A stretch of 64,000 nucleotides of DNA from Sipunculus nudus (taxonomy: Eukaryota; Annelida; Sipuncula; Golfingiida; Sipunculidae), in NCBI GenBank assembly GCA_026874595.1, contig CM049313.1, positions 80,284,659 through 80,348,658 of the forward strand. The letters run 5' to 3'. The stretch's first letter is position 1, and every line of letters starts with the position of its first letter. A program made the position numbers and the translations under genes. The notes beneath the pieces were generated by a model. It did no database searches. It was not told the DNA's origin and was given only the letters and a program-made list of their open reading frames with translations. Positions 21,022 to 34,985 of this stretch are shown one piece after another.

Positions 21022-22572
21022 TAGTGCAAAAACCGTTAACCATACCTGTCGTGACCTTGACCTTTGACCTTTGACCTATTTTAACCAAAAACAATAGGGC
21101 ACCTAGAAATTATGTTTTTCATCATCCCTGCAAGTTTCAAGGTGATTGTGGCAAAATTGTGGCCAGGAGAGTGCAGACAAACAAACAAACAAACAGACAA
21201 ACAGACATACGCAACTGAGCAATATGCTTGCCGAAATCGAAGATTTCCGGCAAGCAATAAAGTTGTGACTGTGCCTCCAACATGTATGATAATAGACAGG
21301 GCCTGGAAAGGCCGTCACGCACCGCTGCACACGCCGGCCGCCCACCGTAGGGACCCTGCCGGCACTTGCGGCGACGGCACGTGACTTCGTGGTTTGGTGA
21401 AACACGGCGCGAGATTTGACGAGACTTACAATGCGACCCCTGAATGTGACTGCGAGTGTCCGACGCTATCCGGCGCTGCAGACCATGTGTCTGTGGCGTA
21501 AAAATGACAGAATTATAGGCATTTCTTTGAATGGTCACGTGTTCTCGTTTCACGAGAAACGGTGCGAGATATGACGAGACTTGCGATTGAATGACTAAGA
21601 ACTAGACGGATGCTGTCTAACGCCGAAAACCAGACCTTTCTATGGCAAATATCAACAGAGATAGAAGCAGGTAAACTTCGTATTTTCAAGTTGTCACGTT
21701 TTACCCCAAAATTTGGTAACCATGGTAACGGCAGTACAAAGCTACATGTGCGGAGGAATAAGCCAATGTTCCTAGTTTCAGATACCACAAAAAAAATGGT
21801 GTCACGTTTAATATTTTTTGAATATTGCAGAAAAATGATATGTTACAGTGTTTCAGGTACCACGCCCCCTGGTGGCTATTTCCAAAAAAAATGAAAAACT
21901 GATTTCGAGATATTTATAAATAACACAAAATATATCAATTTCAAAGCCATTGTTAAAAAAATGCAACCTGTAGGTCATATTTAATGAAATCTCGAAGACT
22001 CTCGTTTGACGAGAAACGGTGCGAGATTTTGCAAGATTTTTGATTGGACCACCGAGAACTCACCAAGGGCTACAAGATGCAAAAAAAATGACCTCTCCAG
22101 CATAAAAACTGACAGAGTTAGAAGCTGAAAACTGCATATTTTCAAAATTCAAAAGTTTTACCCCAAAAATAGAGAAATCTGGCAATAGCGCACTTTGGCA
22201 CCTATGCGCAAAAATAAGCCCATGGTACCCAGTTGAAGGTGCTGTGATGGAAATGGCCCAATGTTTAATAGTTCTGGAGGTATAGCACGAAAACAAATTT
22301 TCATGTTTTTTCATCTGCAACGCCCCCCGGCGGCCATTTCCAAAATCTGAAAAAAACAATTTCGAGATATTCTTGTGTTACATAAAATATCTCAGAATCC
22401 GCACGATTGCTGCAAATTTGAAAAATATCACGAAATTCCATGATTTCTCCCCAAAATTGCGTAACCATGGTAACAGCAAATTTAAGTTAGCTACATGTCA
22501 AAAGAAAGGCCAGGTGATGACGAAAAAAATGAGCTATTGCAGAAGTGGATAAGCCTATTTATGGCGAAGTTA
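21022..22572 (+). repeat. Satellite unit 11, one-base deletion
   Basis: 1551 bp although its tract is A8. One G is missing near 21821 (TTTTTTGAATATTG instead of TTTTTTGAGATATTG). The deletion shifts the plus-strand open frame, and no selection against this is apparent. Confidence 0.95.
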
Positions 22573-24124
22573 TAGTGCAAAAACCGTTAACCATACCTGT
22601 CGTGACCTTGACCTTTGACCTTTGACCTATTTTAACCAAAAACAATAGGGCACCTAGAAATTATGTTTTTCATCATCCCTGCAAGTTTCAAGGTGATTGT
22701 GGCAAAATTGTGGCCAGGAGAGTGCAGACAAACAAACAAACAAACAGACAAACAGACATACGCAACTGAGCAATATGCTTGCCGAAATCGAAGATTTCCG
22801 GCAAGCAATAAAGTTGTGACTGTGCCTCCAACATGTATGATAATAGACAGGGCCTGGAAAGGCCGTCACGCACCGCTGCACACGCCGGCCGCCCACCGTA
22901 GGGACCCTGCCGGCACTTGCGGCGACGGCACGTGACTTCGTGGTTTGGTGAAACACGGCGCGAGATTTGACGAGACTTACAATGCGACCCCTGAATGTGA
23001 CTGCGAGTGTCCGACGCTATCCGGCGCTGCAGACCATGTGTCTGTGGCGTGAAAATGACAGAATTATAGGCATTTCTTTGAATGGTCACGTGTTCTCGTT
23101 TCACGAGAAACGGTGCGAGATATGACGAGACTTGCGATTGAATGACTAAGAACTAGACGGATGCTGTCTAACGCCGAAAACCAGACCTTTCTATGGCAAA
23201 TATCAACAGAGATAGAAGCAGGTAAACTTCGTATTTTCAAGTTGTCACGTTTTACCCCAAAATTTGGTAACCATGGTAACGGCAGTACAAAGCTACATGT
23301 GCGGAGGAATAAGCCAATGTTCCTAGTTTCAGATACCACAAAAAAAATGGTGTCACGTTTAATATTTTTTGAGATATTGCAGAAAAATGATATGTTACAG
23401 TGTTTCAGGTACCACGCCCCCTGGTGGCTATTTCCAAAAAAAATGAAAAACTGATTTCGAGATATTTATAAATAACACAAAATATATCAATTTCAAAGCC
23501 ATTGTTAAAAAAATGCAACCTGTAGGTCATATTTAATGAAATCTCGAAGACTCTCGTTTGACGAGAAACGGTGCGAGATTTTGCAAGATTTTTGATTGGA
23601 CCACCGAGAACTCACCAAGGGCTACAAGATGCAAAAAAAATGACCTCTCCAGCATAAAAACTGACAGAGTTAGAAGCTGAAAACTGCATATTTTCAAAAT
23701 TCAAAAGTTTTACCCCAAAAATAGAGAAATCTGGCAATAGCGCACTTTGGCACCTATGCGCAAAAATAAGCCCATGGTACCCAGTTGAAGGTGCTGTGAT
23801 GGAAATGGCCCAATGTTTAATAGTTCTGGAGGTATAGCACGAAAACAAATTTTCATGTTTTTTCATCTGCAACGCCCCCCGGCGGCCATTTCCAAAATCT
23901 GAAAAAAACAATTTCGAGATATTCTTGTGTTACATAAAATATCTCAGAATCCGCACGATTGCTGCAAATTTGAAAAATATCACGAAATTCCATGATTTCT
24001 CCCCAAAATTGCGTAACCATGGTAACAGCAAATTTAAGTTAGCTACATGTCAAAAGAAAGGCCAGGTGATGACGAAAAAAATGAGCTATTGCAGAAGTGG
24101 ATAAGCCTATTTATGGCGAAGTTA
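22573..24124 (+). repeat. Satellite unit 12 (GCGTGAA marker)
   Basis: 1552 bp, A8. G at 23051, the third copy of the dimer-phased marker. Confidence 0.95.
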
Positions 24125-25676
24125 TAGTGCAAAAACCGTTAACCATACCTGTCGTGACCTTGACCTTTGACCTTTGACCTATTTTAACCAAAAACAATAG
24201 GGCACCTAGAAATTATGTTTTTCATCATCCCTGCAAGTTTCAAGGTGATTGTGGCAAAATTGTGGCCAGGAGAGTGCAGACAAACAAACAAACAAACAGA
24301 CAAACAGACATACGCAACTGAGCAATATGCTTGCCGAAATCGAAGATTTCCGGCAAGCAATAAAGTTGTGACTGTGCCTCCAACATGTATGATAATAGAC
24401 AGGGCCTGGAAAGGCCGTCACGCACCGCTGCACACGCCGGCCGCCCACCGTAGGGACCCTGCCGGCACTTGCGGCGACGGCACGTGACTTCGTGGTTTGG
24501 TGAAACACGGCGCGAGATTTGACGAGACTTACAATGCGACCCCTGAATGTGACTGCGAGTGTCCGACGCTATCCGGCGCTGCAGACCATGTGTCTGTGGC
24601 GTAAAAATGACAGAATTATAGGCATTTCTTTGAATGGTCACGTGTTCTCGTTTCACGAGAAACGGTGCGAGATATGACGAGACTTGCGATTGAATGACTA
24701 AGAACTAGACGGATGCTGTCTAACGCCGAAAACCAGACCTTTCTATGGCAAATATCAACAGAGATAGAAGCAGGTAAACTTCGTATTTTCAAGTTGTCAC
24801 GTTTTACCCCAAAATTTGGTAACCATGGTAACGGCAGTACAAAGCTACATGTGCGGAGGAATAAGCCAATGTTCCTAGTTTCAGATACCACAAAAAAAAT
24901 GGTGTCACGTTTAATATTTTTTGAGATATTGCAGAAAAATGATATGTTACAGTGTTTCAGGTACCACGCCCCCTGGTGGCTATTTCCAAAAAAAATGAAA
25001 AACTGATTTCGAGATATTTATAAATAACACAAAATATATCAATTTCAAAGCCATTGTTAAAAAAATGCAACCTGTAGGTCATATTTAATGAAATCTCGAA
25101 GACTCTCGTTTGACGAGAAACGGTGCGAGATTTTGCAAGATTTTTGATTGGACCACCGAGAACTCACCAAGGGCTACAAGATGCAAAAAAAATGACCTCT
25201 CCAGCATAAAAACTGACAGAGTTAGAAGCTGAAAACTGCATATTTTCAAAATTCAAAAGTTTTACCCCAAAAATAGAGAAATCTGGCAATAGCGCACTTT
25301 GGCACCTATGCGCAAAAATAAGCCCATGGTACCCAGTTGAAGGTGCTGTGATGGAAATGGCCCAATGTTTAATAGTTCTGGAGGTATAGCACGAAAACAA
25401 ATTTTCATGTTTTTTCATCTGCAACGCCCCCCGGCGGCCATTTCCAAAATCTGAAAAAAACAATTTCGAGATATTCTTGTGTTACATAAAATATCTCAGA
25501 ATCCGCACGATTGCTGCAAATTTGAAAAATATCACGAAATTCCATGATTTCTCCCCAAAATTGCGTAACCATGGTAACAGCAAATTTAAGTTAGCTACAT
25601 GTCAAAAGAAAGGCCAGGTGATGACGAAAAAAATGAGCTATTGCAGAAGTGGATAAGCCTATTTATGGCGAAGTTA
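24125..25676 (+). repeat. Satellite unit 13
   Basis: 1552 bp, A8, CCGCAC marker. Confidence 0.95.
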
Positions 25677-27228
25677 TAGTGCAAAAACCGTTAACCATAC
25701 CTGTCGTGACCTTGACCTTTGACCTTTGACCTATTTTAACCAAAAACAATAGGGCACCTAGAAATTATGTTTTTCATCATCCCTGCAAGTTTCAAGGTGA
25801 TTGTGGCAAAATTGTGGCCAGGAGAGTGCAGACAAACAAACAAACAAACAGACAAACAGACATACGCAACTGAGCAATATGCTTGCCGAAATCGAAGATT
25901 TCCGGCAAGCAATAAAGTTGTGACTGTGCCTCCAACATGTATGATAATAGACAGGGCCTGGAAAGGCCGTCACGCACCGCTGCACACGCCGGCCGCCCAC
26001 CGTAGGGACCCTGCCGGCACTTGCGGCGACGGCACGTGACTTCGTGGTTTGGTGAAACACGGCGCGAGATTTGACGAGACTTACAATGCGACCCCTGAAT
26101 GTGACTGCGAGTGTCCGACGCTATCCGGCGCTGCAGACCATGTGTCTGTGGCGTAAAAATGACAGAATTATAGGCATTTCTTTGAATGGTCACGTGTTCT
26201 CGTTTCACGAGAAACGGTGCGAGATATGACGAGACTTGCGATTGAATGACTAAGAACTAGACGGATGCTGTCTAACGCCGAAAACCAGACCTTTCTATGG
26301 CAAATATCAACAGAGATAGAAGCAGGTAAACTTCGTATTTTCAAGTTGTCACGTTTTACCCCAAAATTTGGTAACCATGGTAACGGCAGTACAAAGCTAC
26401 ATGTGCGGAGGAATAAGCCAATGTTCCTAGTTTCAGATACCACAAAAAAAATGGTGTCACGTTTAATATTTTTTGAGATATTGCAGAAAAATGATATGTT
26501 ACAGTGTTTCAGGTACCACGCCCCCTGGTGGCTATTTCCAAAAAAAATGAAAAACTGATTTCGAGATATTTATAAATAACACAAAATATATCAATTTCAA
26601 AGCCATTGTTAAAAAAATGCAACCTGTAGGTCATATTTAATGAAATCTCGAAGACTCTCGTTTGACGAGAAACGGTGCGAGATTTTGCAAGATTTTTGAT
26701 TGGACCACCGAGAACTCACCAAGGGCTACAAGATGCAAAAAAAATGACCTCTCCAGCATAAAAACTGACAGAGTTAGAAGCTGAAAACTGCATATTTTCA
26801 AAATTCAAAAGTTTTACCCCAAAAATAGAGAAATCTGGCAATAGCGCACTTTGGCACCTATGCGCAAAAATAAGCCCATGGTACCCAGTTGAAGGTGCTG
26901 TGATGGAAATGGCCCAATGTTTAATAGTTCTGGAGGTATAGCACGAAAACAAATTTTCATGTTTTTTCATCTGCAACGCCCCCCGGCGGCCATTTCCAAA
27001 ATCTGAAAAAAACAATTTCGAGATATTCTTGTGTTACATAAAATATCTCAGAATCCGCACGATTGCTGCAAATTTGAAAAATATCACGAAATTCCATGAT
27101 TTCTCCCCAAAATTGCGTAACCATGGTAACAGCAAATTTAAGTTAGCTACATGTCAAAAGAAAGGCCAGGTGATGACGAAAAAAATGAGCTATTGCAGAA
27201 GTGGATAAGCCTATTTATGGCGAAGTTA
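25677..27228 (+). repeat. Satellite unit 14
   Basis: 1552 bp, A8, CCGCAC marker. Confidence 0.95.
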
Positions 27229-28780
27229 TAGTGCAAAAACCGTTAACCATACCTGTCGTGACCTTGACCTTTGACCTTTGACCTATTTTAACCAAAAACA
27301 ATAGGGCACCTAGAAATTATGTTTTTCATCATCCCTGCAAGTTTCAAGGTGATTGTGGCAAAATTGTGGCCAGGAGAGTGCAGACAAACAAACAAACAAA
27401 CAGACAAACAGACATACGCAACTGAGCAATATGCTTGCCGAAATCGAAGATTTCCGGCAAGCAATAAAGTTGTGACTGTGCCTCCAACATGTATGATAAT
27501 AGACAGGGCCTGGAAAGGCCGTCACGCACCGCTGCACACGCCGGCCGCCCACCGTAGGGACCCTGCCGGCACTTGCGGCGACGGCACGTGACTTCGTGGT
27601 TTGGTGAAACACGGCGCGAGATTTGACGAGACTTACAATGCGACCCCTGAATGTGACTGCGAGTGTCCGACGCTATCCGGCGCTGCAGACCATGTGTCTG
27701 TGGCGTAAAAATGACAGAATTATAGGCATTTCTTTGAATGGTCACGTGTTCTCGTTTCACGAGAAACGGTGCGAGATATGACGAGACTTGCGATTGAATG
27801 ACTAAGAACTAGACGGATGCTGTCTAACGCCGAAAACCAGACCTTTCTATGGCAAATATCAACAGAGATAGAAGCAGGTAAACTTCGTATTTTCAAGTTG
27901 TCACGTTTTACCCCAAAATTTGGTAACCATGGTAACGGCAGTACAAAGCTACATGTGCGGAGGAATAAGCCAATGTTCCTAGTTTCAGATACCACAAAAA
28001 AAATGGTGTCACGTTTAATATTTTTTGAGATATTGCAGAAAAATGATATGTTACAGTGTTTCAGGTACCACGCCCCCTGGTGGCTATTTCCAAAAAAAAT
28101 GAAAAACTGATTTCGAGATATTTATAAATAACACAAAATATATCAATTTCAAAGCCATTGTTAAAAAAATGCAACCTGTAGGTCATATTTAATGAAATCT
28201 CGAAGACTCTCGTTTGACGAGAAACGGTGCGAGATTTTGCAAGATTTTTGATTGGACCACCGAGAACTCACCAAGGGCTACAAGATGCAAAAAAAATGAC
28301 CTCTCCAGCATAAAAACTGACAGAGTTAGAAGCTGAAAACTGCATATTTTCAAAATTCAAAAGTTTTACCCCAAAAATAGAGAAATCTGGCAATAGCGCA
28401 CTTTGGCACCTATGCGCAAAAATAAGCCCATGGTACCCAGTTGAAGGTGCTGTGATGGAAATGGCCCAATGTTTAATAGTTCTGGAGGTATAGCACGAAA
28501 ACAAATTTTCATGTTTTTTCATCTGCAACGCCCCCCGGCGGCCATTTCCAAAATCTGAAAAAAACAATTTCGAGATATTCTTGTGTTACATAAAATATCT
28601 CAGAATCCGCACGATTGCTGCAAATTTGAAAAATATCACGAAATTCCATGATTTCTCCCCAAAATTGCGTAACCATGGTAACAGCAAATTTAAGTTAGCT
28701 ACATGTCAAAAGAAAGGCCAGGTGATGACGAAAAAAATGAGCTATTGCAGAAGTGGATAAGCCTATTTATGGCGAAGTTA
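27229..28780 (+). repeat. Satellite unit 15
   Basis: 1552 bp, A8, CCGCAC marker; last of the left A8 block. Confidence 0.95.
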
Positions 28781-30331
28781 TAGTGCAAAAACCGTTAACC
28801 ATACCTGTCGTGACCTTGACCTTTGACCTTTGACCTATTTTAACCAAAAACAATAGGGCACCTAGAAATTATGTTTTTCATCATCCCTGCAAGTTTCAAG
28901 GTGATTGTGGCAAAATTGTGGCCAGGAGAGTGCAGACAAACAAACAAACAAACAGACAAACAGACATACGCAACTGAGCAATATGCTTGCCGAAATCGAA
29001 GATTTCCGGCAAGCAATAAAGTTGTGACTGTGCCTCCAACATGTATGATAATAGACAGGGCCTGGAAAGGCCGTCACGCACCGCTGCACACGCCGGCCGC
29101 CCACCGTAGGGACCCTGCCGGCACTTGCGGCGACGGCACGTGACTTCGTGGTTTGGTGAAACACGGCGCGAGATTTGACGAGACTTACAATGCGACCCCT
29201 GAATGTGACTGCGAGTGTCCGACGCTATCCGGCGCTGCAGACCATGTGTCTGTGGCGTAAAAATGACAGAATTATAGGCATTTCTTTGAATGGTCACGTG
29301 TTCTCGTTTCACGAGAAACGGTGCGAGATATGACGAGACTTGCGATTGAATGACTAAGAACTAGACGGATGCTGTCTAACGCCGAAAACCAGACCTTTCT
29401 ATGGCAAATATCAACAGAGATAGAAGCAGGTAAACTTCGTATTTTCAAGTTGTCACGTTTTACCCCAAAATTTGGTAACCATGGTAACGGCAGTACAAAG
29501 CTACATGTGCGGAGGAATAAGCCAATGTTCCTAGTTTCAGATACCACAAAAAAAATGGTGTCACGTTTAATATTTTTTGAGATATTGCAGAAAAATGATA
29601 TGTTACAGTGTTTCAGGTACCACGCCCCCTGGTGGCTATTTCCAAAAAAATGAAAAACTGATTTCGAGATATTTATAAATAACACAAAATATATCAATTT
29701 CAAAGCCATTGTTAAAAAAATGCAACCTGTAGGTCATATTTAATGAAATCTCGAAGACTCTCGTTTGACGAGAAACGGTGCGAGATTTTGCAAGATTTTT
29801 GATTGGACCACCGAGAACTCACCAAGGGCTACAAGATGCAAAAAAAATGACCTCTCCAGCATAAAAACTGACAGAGTTAGAAGCTGAAAACTGCATATTT
29901 TCAAAATTCAAAAGTTTTACCCCAAAAATAGAGAAATCTGGCAATAGCGCACTTTGGCACCTATGCGCAAAAATAAGCCCATGGTACCCAGTTGAAGGTG
30001 CTGTGATGGAAATGGCCCAATGTTTAATAGTTCTGGAGGTATAGCACGAAAACAAATTTTCATGTTTTTTCATCTGCAACGCCCCCCGGCGGCCATTTCC
30101 AAAATCTGAAAAAAACAATTTCGAGATATTCTTGTGTTACATAAAATATCTCAGAATCCGCACGATTGCTGCAAATTTGAAAAATATCACGAAATTCCAT
30201 GATTTCTCCCCAAAATTGCGTAACCATGGTAACAGCAAATTTAAGTTAGCTACATGTCAAAAGAAAGGCCAGGTGATGACGAAAAAAATGAGCTATTGCA
30301 GAAGTGGATAAGCCTATTTATGGCGAAGTTA
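28781..30331 (+). repeat. Satellite unit 16
   Basis: 1551 bp, A7, start of a five-unit A7 block (16-20). Confidence 0.95.
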
Positions 30332-31882
30332 TAGTGCAAAAACCGTTAACCATACCTGTCGTGACCTTGACCTTTGACCTTTGACCTATTTTAACCAAAA
30401 ACAATAGGGCACCTAGAAATTATGTTTTTCATCATCCCTGCAAGTTTCAAGGTGATTGTGGCAAAATTGTGGCCAGGAGAGTGCAGACAAACAAACAAAC
30501 AAACAGACAAACAGACATACGCAACTGAGCAATATGCTTGCCGAAATCGAAGATTTCCGGCAAGCAATAAAGTTGTGACTGTGCCTCCAACATGTATGAT
30601 AATAGACAGGGCCTGGAAAGGCCGTCACGCACCGCTGCACACGCCGGCCGCCCACCGTAGGGACCCTGCCGGCACTTGCGGCGACGGCACGTGACTTCGT
30701 GGTTTGGTGAAACACGGCGCGAGATTTGACGAGACTTACAATGCGACCCCTGAATGTGACTGCGAGTGTCCGACGCTATCCGGCGCTGCAGACCATGTGT
30801 CTGTGGCGTAAAAATGACAGAATTATAGGCATTTCTTTGAATGGTCACGTGTTCTCGTTTCACGAGAAACGGTGCGAGATATGACGAGACTTGCGATTGA
30901 ATGACTAAGAACTAGACGGATGCTGTCTAACGCCGAAAACCAGACCTTTCTATGGCAAATATCAACAGAGATAGAAGCAGGTAAACTTCGTATTTTCAAG
31001 TTGTCACGTTTTACCCCAAAATTTGGTAACCATGGTAACGGCAGTACAAAGCTACATGTGCGGAGGAATAAGCCAATGTTCCTAGTTTCAGATACCACAA
31101 AAAAAATGGTGTCACGTTTAATATTTTTTGAGATATTGCAGAAAAATGATATGTTACAGTGTTTCAGGTACCACGCCCCCTGGTGGCTATTTCCAAAAAA
31201 ATGAAAAACTGATTTCGAGATATTTATAAATAACACAAAATATATCAATTTCAAAGCCATTGTTAAAAAAATGCAACCTGTAGGTCATATTTAATGAAAT
31301 CTCGAAGACTCTCGTTTGACGAGAAACGGTGCGAGATTTTGCAAGATTTTTGATTGGACCACCGAGAACTCACCAAGGGCTACAAGATGCAAAAAAAATG
31401 ACCTCTCCAGCATAAAAACTGACAGAGTTAGAAGCTGAAAACTGCATATTTTCAAAATTCAAAAGTTTTACCCCAAAAATAGAGAAATCTGGCAATAGCG
31501 CACTTTGGCACCTATGCGCAAAAATAAGCCCATGGTACCCAGTTGAAGGTGCTGTGATGGAAATGGCCCAATGTTTAATAGTTCTGGAGGTATAGCACGA
31601 AAACAAATTTTCATGTTTTTTCATCTGCAACGCCCCCCGGCGGCCATTTCCAAAATCTGAAAAAAACAATTTCGAGATATTCTTGTGTTACATAAAATAT
31701 CTCAGAATCCGCACGATTGCTGCAAATTTGAAAAATATCACGAAATTCCATGATTTCTCCCCAAAATTGCGTAACCATGGTAACAGCAAATTTAAGTTAG
31801 CTACATGTCAAAAGAAAGGCCAGGTGATGACGAAAAAAATGAGCTATTGCAGAAGTGGATAAGCCTATTTATGGCGAAGTTA
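30332..31882 (+). repeat. Satellite unit 17
   Basis: 1551 bp, A7, CCGCAC marker. Confidence 0.95.
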
Positions 31883-33434
31883 TAGTGCAAAAACCGTTAA
31901 CCATACCTGTCGTGACCTTGACCTTTGACCTTTGACCTATTTTAACCAAAAACAATAGGGCACCTAGAAATTATGTTTTTCATCATCCCTGCAAGTTTCA
32001 AGGTGATTGTGGCAAAATTGTGGCCAGGAGAGTGCAGACAAACAAACAAACAAACAGACAAACAGACATACGCAACTGAGCAATATGCTTGCCGAAATCG
32101 AAGATTTCCGGCAAGCAATAAAGTTGTGACTGTGCCTCCAACATGTATGATAATAGACAGGGCCTGGAAAGGCCGTCACGCACCGCTGCACACGCCGGCC
32201 GCCCACCGTAGGGACCCTGCCGGCACTTGCGGCGACGGCACGTGACTTCGTGGTTTGGTGAAACACGGCGCGAGATTTGACGAGACTTACAATGCGACCC
32301 CTGAATGTGACTGCGAGTGTCCGACGCTATCCGGCGCTGCAGACCATGTGTCTGTGGCGTAAAAATGACAGAATTATAGGCATTTCCTTTGAATGGTCAC
32401 GTGTTCTCGTTTCACGAGAAACGGTGCGAGATATGACGAGACTTGCGATTGAATGACTAAGAACTAGACGGATGCTGTCTAACGCCGAAAACCAGACCTT
32501 TCTATGGCAAATATCAACAGAGATAGAAGCAGGTAAACTTCGTATTTTCAAGTTGTCACGTTTTACCCCAAAATTTGGTAACCATGGTAACGGCAGTACA
32601 AAGCTACATGTGCGGAGGAATAAGCCAATGTTCCTAGTTTCAGATACCACAAAAAAAATGGTGTCACGTTTAATATTTTTTGAGATATTGCAGAAAAATG
32701 ATATGTTACAGTGTTTCAGGTACCACGCCCCCTGGTGGCTATTTCCAAAAAAATGAAAAACTGATTTCGAGATATTTATAAATAACACAAAATATATCAA
32801 TTTCAAAGCCATTGTTAAAAAAATGCAACCTGTAGGTCATATTTAATGAAATCTCGAAGACTCTCGTTTGACGAGAAACGGTGCGAGATTTTGCAAGATT
32901 TTTGATTGGACCACCGAGAACTCACCAAGGGCTACAAGATGCAAAAAAAATGACCTCTCCAGCATAAAAACTGACAGAGTTAGAAGCTGAAAACTGCATA
33001 TTTTCAAAATTCAAAAGTTTTACCCCAAAAATAGAGAAATCTGGCAATAGCGCACTTTGGCACCTATGCGCAAAAATAAGCCCATGGTACCCAGTTGAAG
33101 GTGCTGTGATGGAAATGGCCCAATGTTTAATAGTTCTGGAGGTATAGCACGAAAACAAATTTTCATGTTTTTTCATCTGCAACGCCCCCCGGCGGCCATT
33201 TCCAAAATCTGAAAAAAACAATTTCGAGATATTCTTGTGTTACATAAAATATCTCAGAATCCGCACGATTGCTGCAAATTTGAAAAATATCACGAAATTC
33301 CATGATTTCTCCCCAAAATTGCGTAACCATGGTAACAGCAAATTTAAGTTAGCTACATGTCAAAAGAAAGGCCAGGTGATGACGAAAAAAATGAGCTATT
33401 GCAGAAGTGGATAAGCCTATTTATGGCGAAGTTA
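31883..33434 (+). repeat. Satellite unit 18, one-base insertion
   Basis: 1552 bp although its tract is A7. An extra C at 32386-32387 (CATTTCCTTTG for CATTTCTTTG). The insertion fuses or breaks the overlapping minus-strand open frames, changing the usual 138-codon and 145-codon frames. Confidence 0.95.
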
Positions 33435-34985
33435 TAGTGCAAAAACCGTTAACCATACCTGTCGTGACCTTGACCTTTGACCTTTGACCTATTTTAACCA
33501 AAAACAATAGGGCACCTAGAAATTATGTTTTTCATCATCCCTGCAAGTTTCAAGGTGATTGTGGCAAAATTGTGGCCAGGAGAGTGCAGACAAACAAACA
33601 AACAAACAGACAAACAGACATACGCAACTGAGCAATATGCTTGCCGAAATCGAAGATTTCCGGCAAGCAATAAAGTTGTGACTGTGCCTCCAACATGTAT
33701 GATAATAGACAGGGCCTGGAAAGGCCGTCACGCACCGCTGCACACGCCGGCCGCCCACCGTAGGGACCCTGCCGGCACTTGCGGCGACGGCACGTGACTT
33801 CGTGGTTTGGTGAAACACGGCGCGAGATTTGACGAGACTTACAATGCGACCCCTGAATGTGACTGCGAGTGTCCGACGCTATCCGGCGCTGCAGACCATG
33901 TGTCTGTGGCGTAAAAATGACAGAATTATAGGCATTTCTTTGAATGGTCACGTGTTCTCGTTTCACGAGAAACGGTGCGAGATATGACGAGACTTGCGAT
34001 TGAATGACTAAGAACTAGACGGATGCTGTCTAACGCCGAAAACCAGACCTTTCTATGGCAAATATCAACAGAGATAGAAGCAGGTAAACTTCGTATTTTC
34101 AAGTTGTCACGTTTTACCCCAAAATTTGGTAACCATGGTAACGGCAGTACAAAGCTACATGTGCGGAGGAATAAGCCAATGTTCCTAGTTTCAGATACCA
34201 CAAAAAAAATGGTGTCACGTTTAATATTTTTTGAGATATTGCAGAAAAATGATATGTTACAGTGTTTCAGGTACCACGCCCCCTGGTGGCTATTTCCAAA
34301 AAAATGAAAAACTGATTTCGAGATATTTATAAATAACACAAAATATATCAATTTCAAAGCCATTGTTAAAAAAATGCAACCTGTAGGTCATATTTAATGA
34401 AATCTCGAAGACTCTCGTTTGACGAGAAACGGTGCGAGATTTTGCAAGATTTTTGATTGGACCACCGAGAACTCACCAAGGGCTACAAGATGCAAAAAAA
34501 ATGACCTCTCCAGCATAAAAACTGACAGAGTTAGAAGCTGAAAACTGCATATTTTCAAAATTCAAAAGTTTTACCCCAAAAATAGAGAAATCTGGCAATA
34601 GCGCACTTTGGCACCTATGCGCAAAAATAAGCCCATGGTACCCAGTTGAAGGTGCTGTGATGGAAATGGCCCAATGTTTAATAGTTCTGGAGGTATAGCA
34701 CGAAAACAAATTTTCATGTTTTTTCATCTGCAACGCCCCCCGGCGGCCATTTCCAAAATCTGAAAAAAACAATTTCGAGATATTCTTGTGTTACATAAAA
34801 TATCTCAGAATCCGCACGATTGCTGCAAATTTGAAAAATATCACGAAATTCCATGATTTCTCCCCAAAATTGCGTAACCATGGTAACAGCAAATTTAAGT
34901 TAGCTACATGTCAAAAGAAAGGCCAGGTGATGACGAAAAAAATGAGCTATTGCAGAAGTGGATAAGCCTATTTATGGCGAAGTTA
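33435..34985 (+). repeat. Satellite unit 19
   Basis: 1551 bp, A7, CCGCAC marker. Confidence 0.95.
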
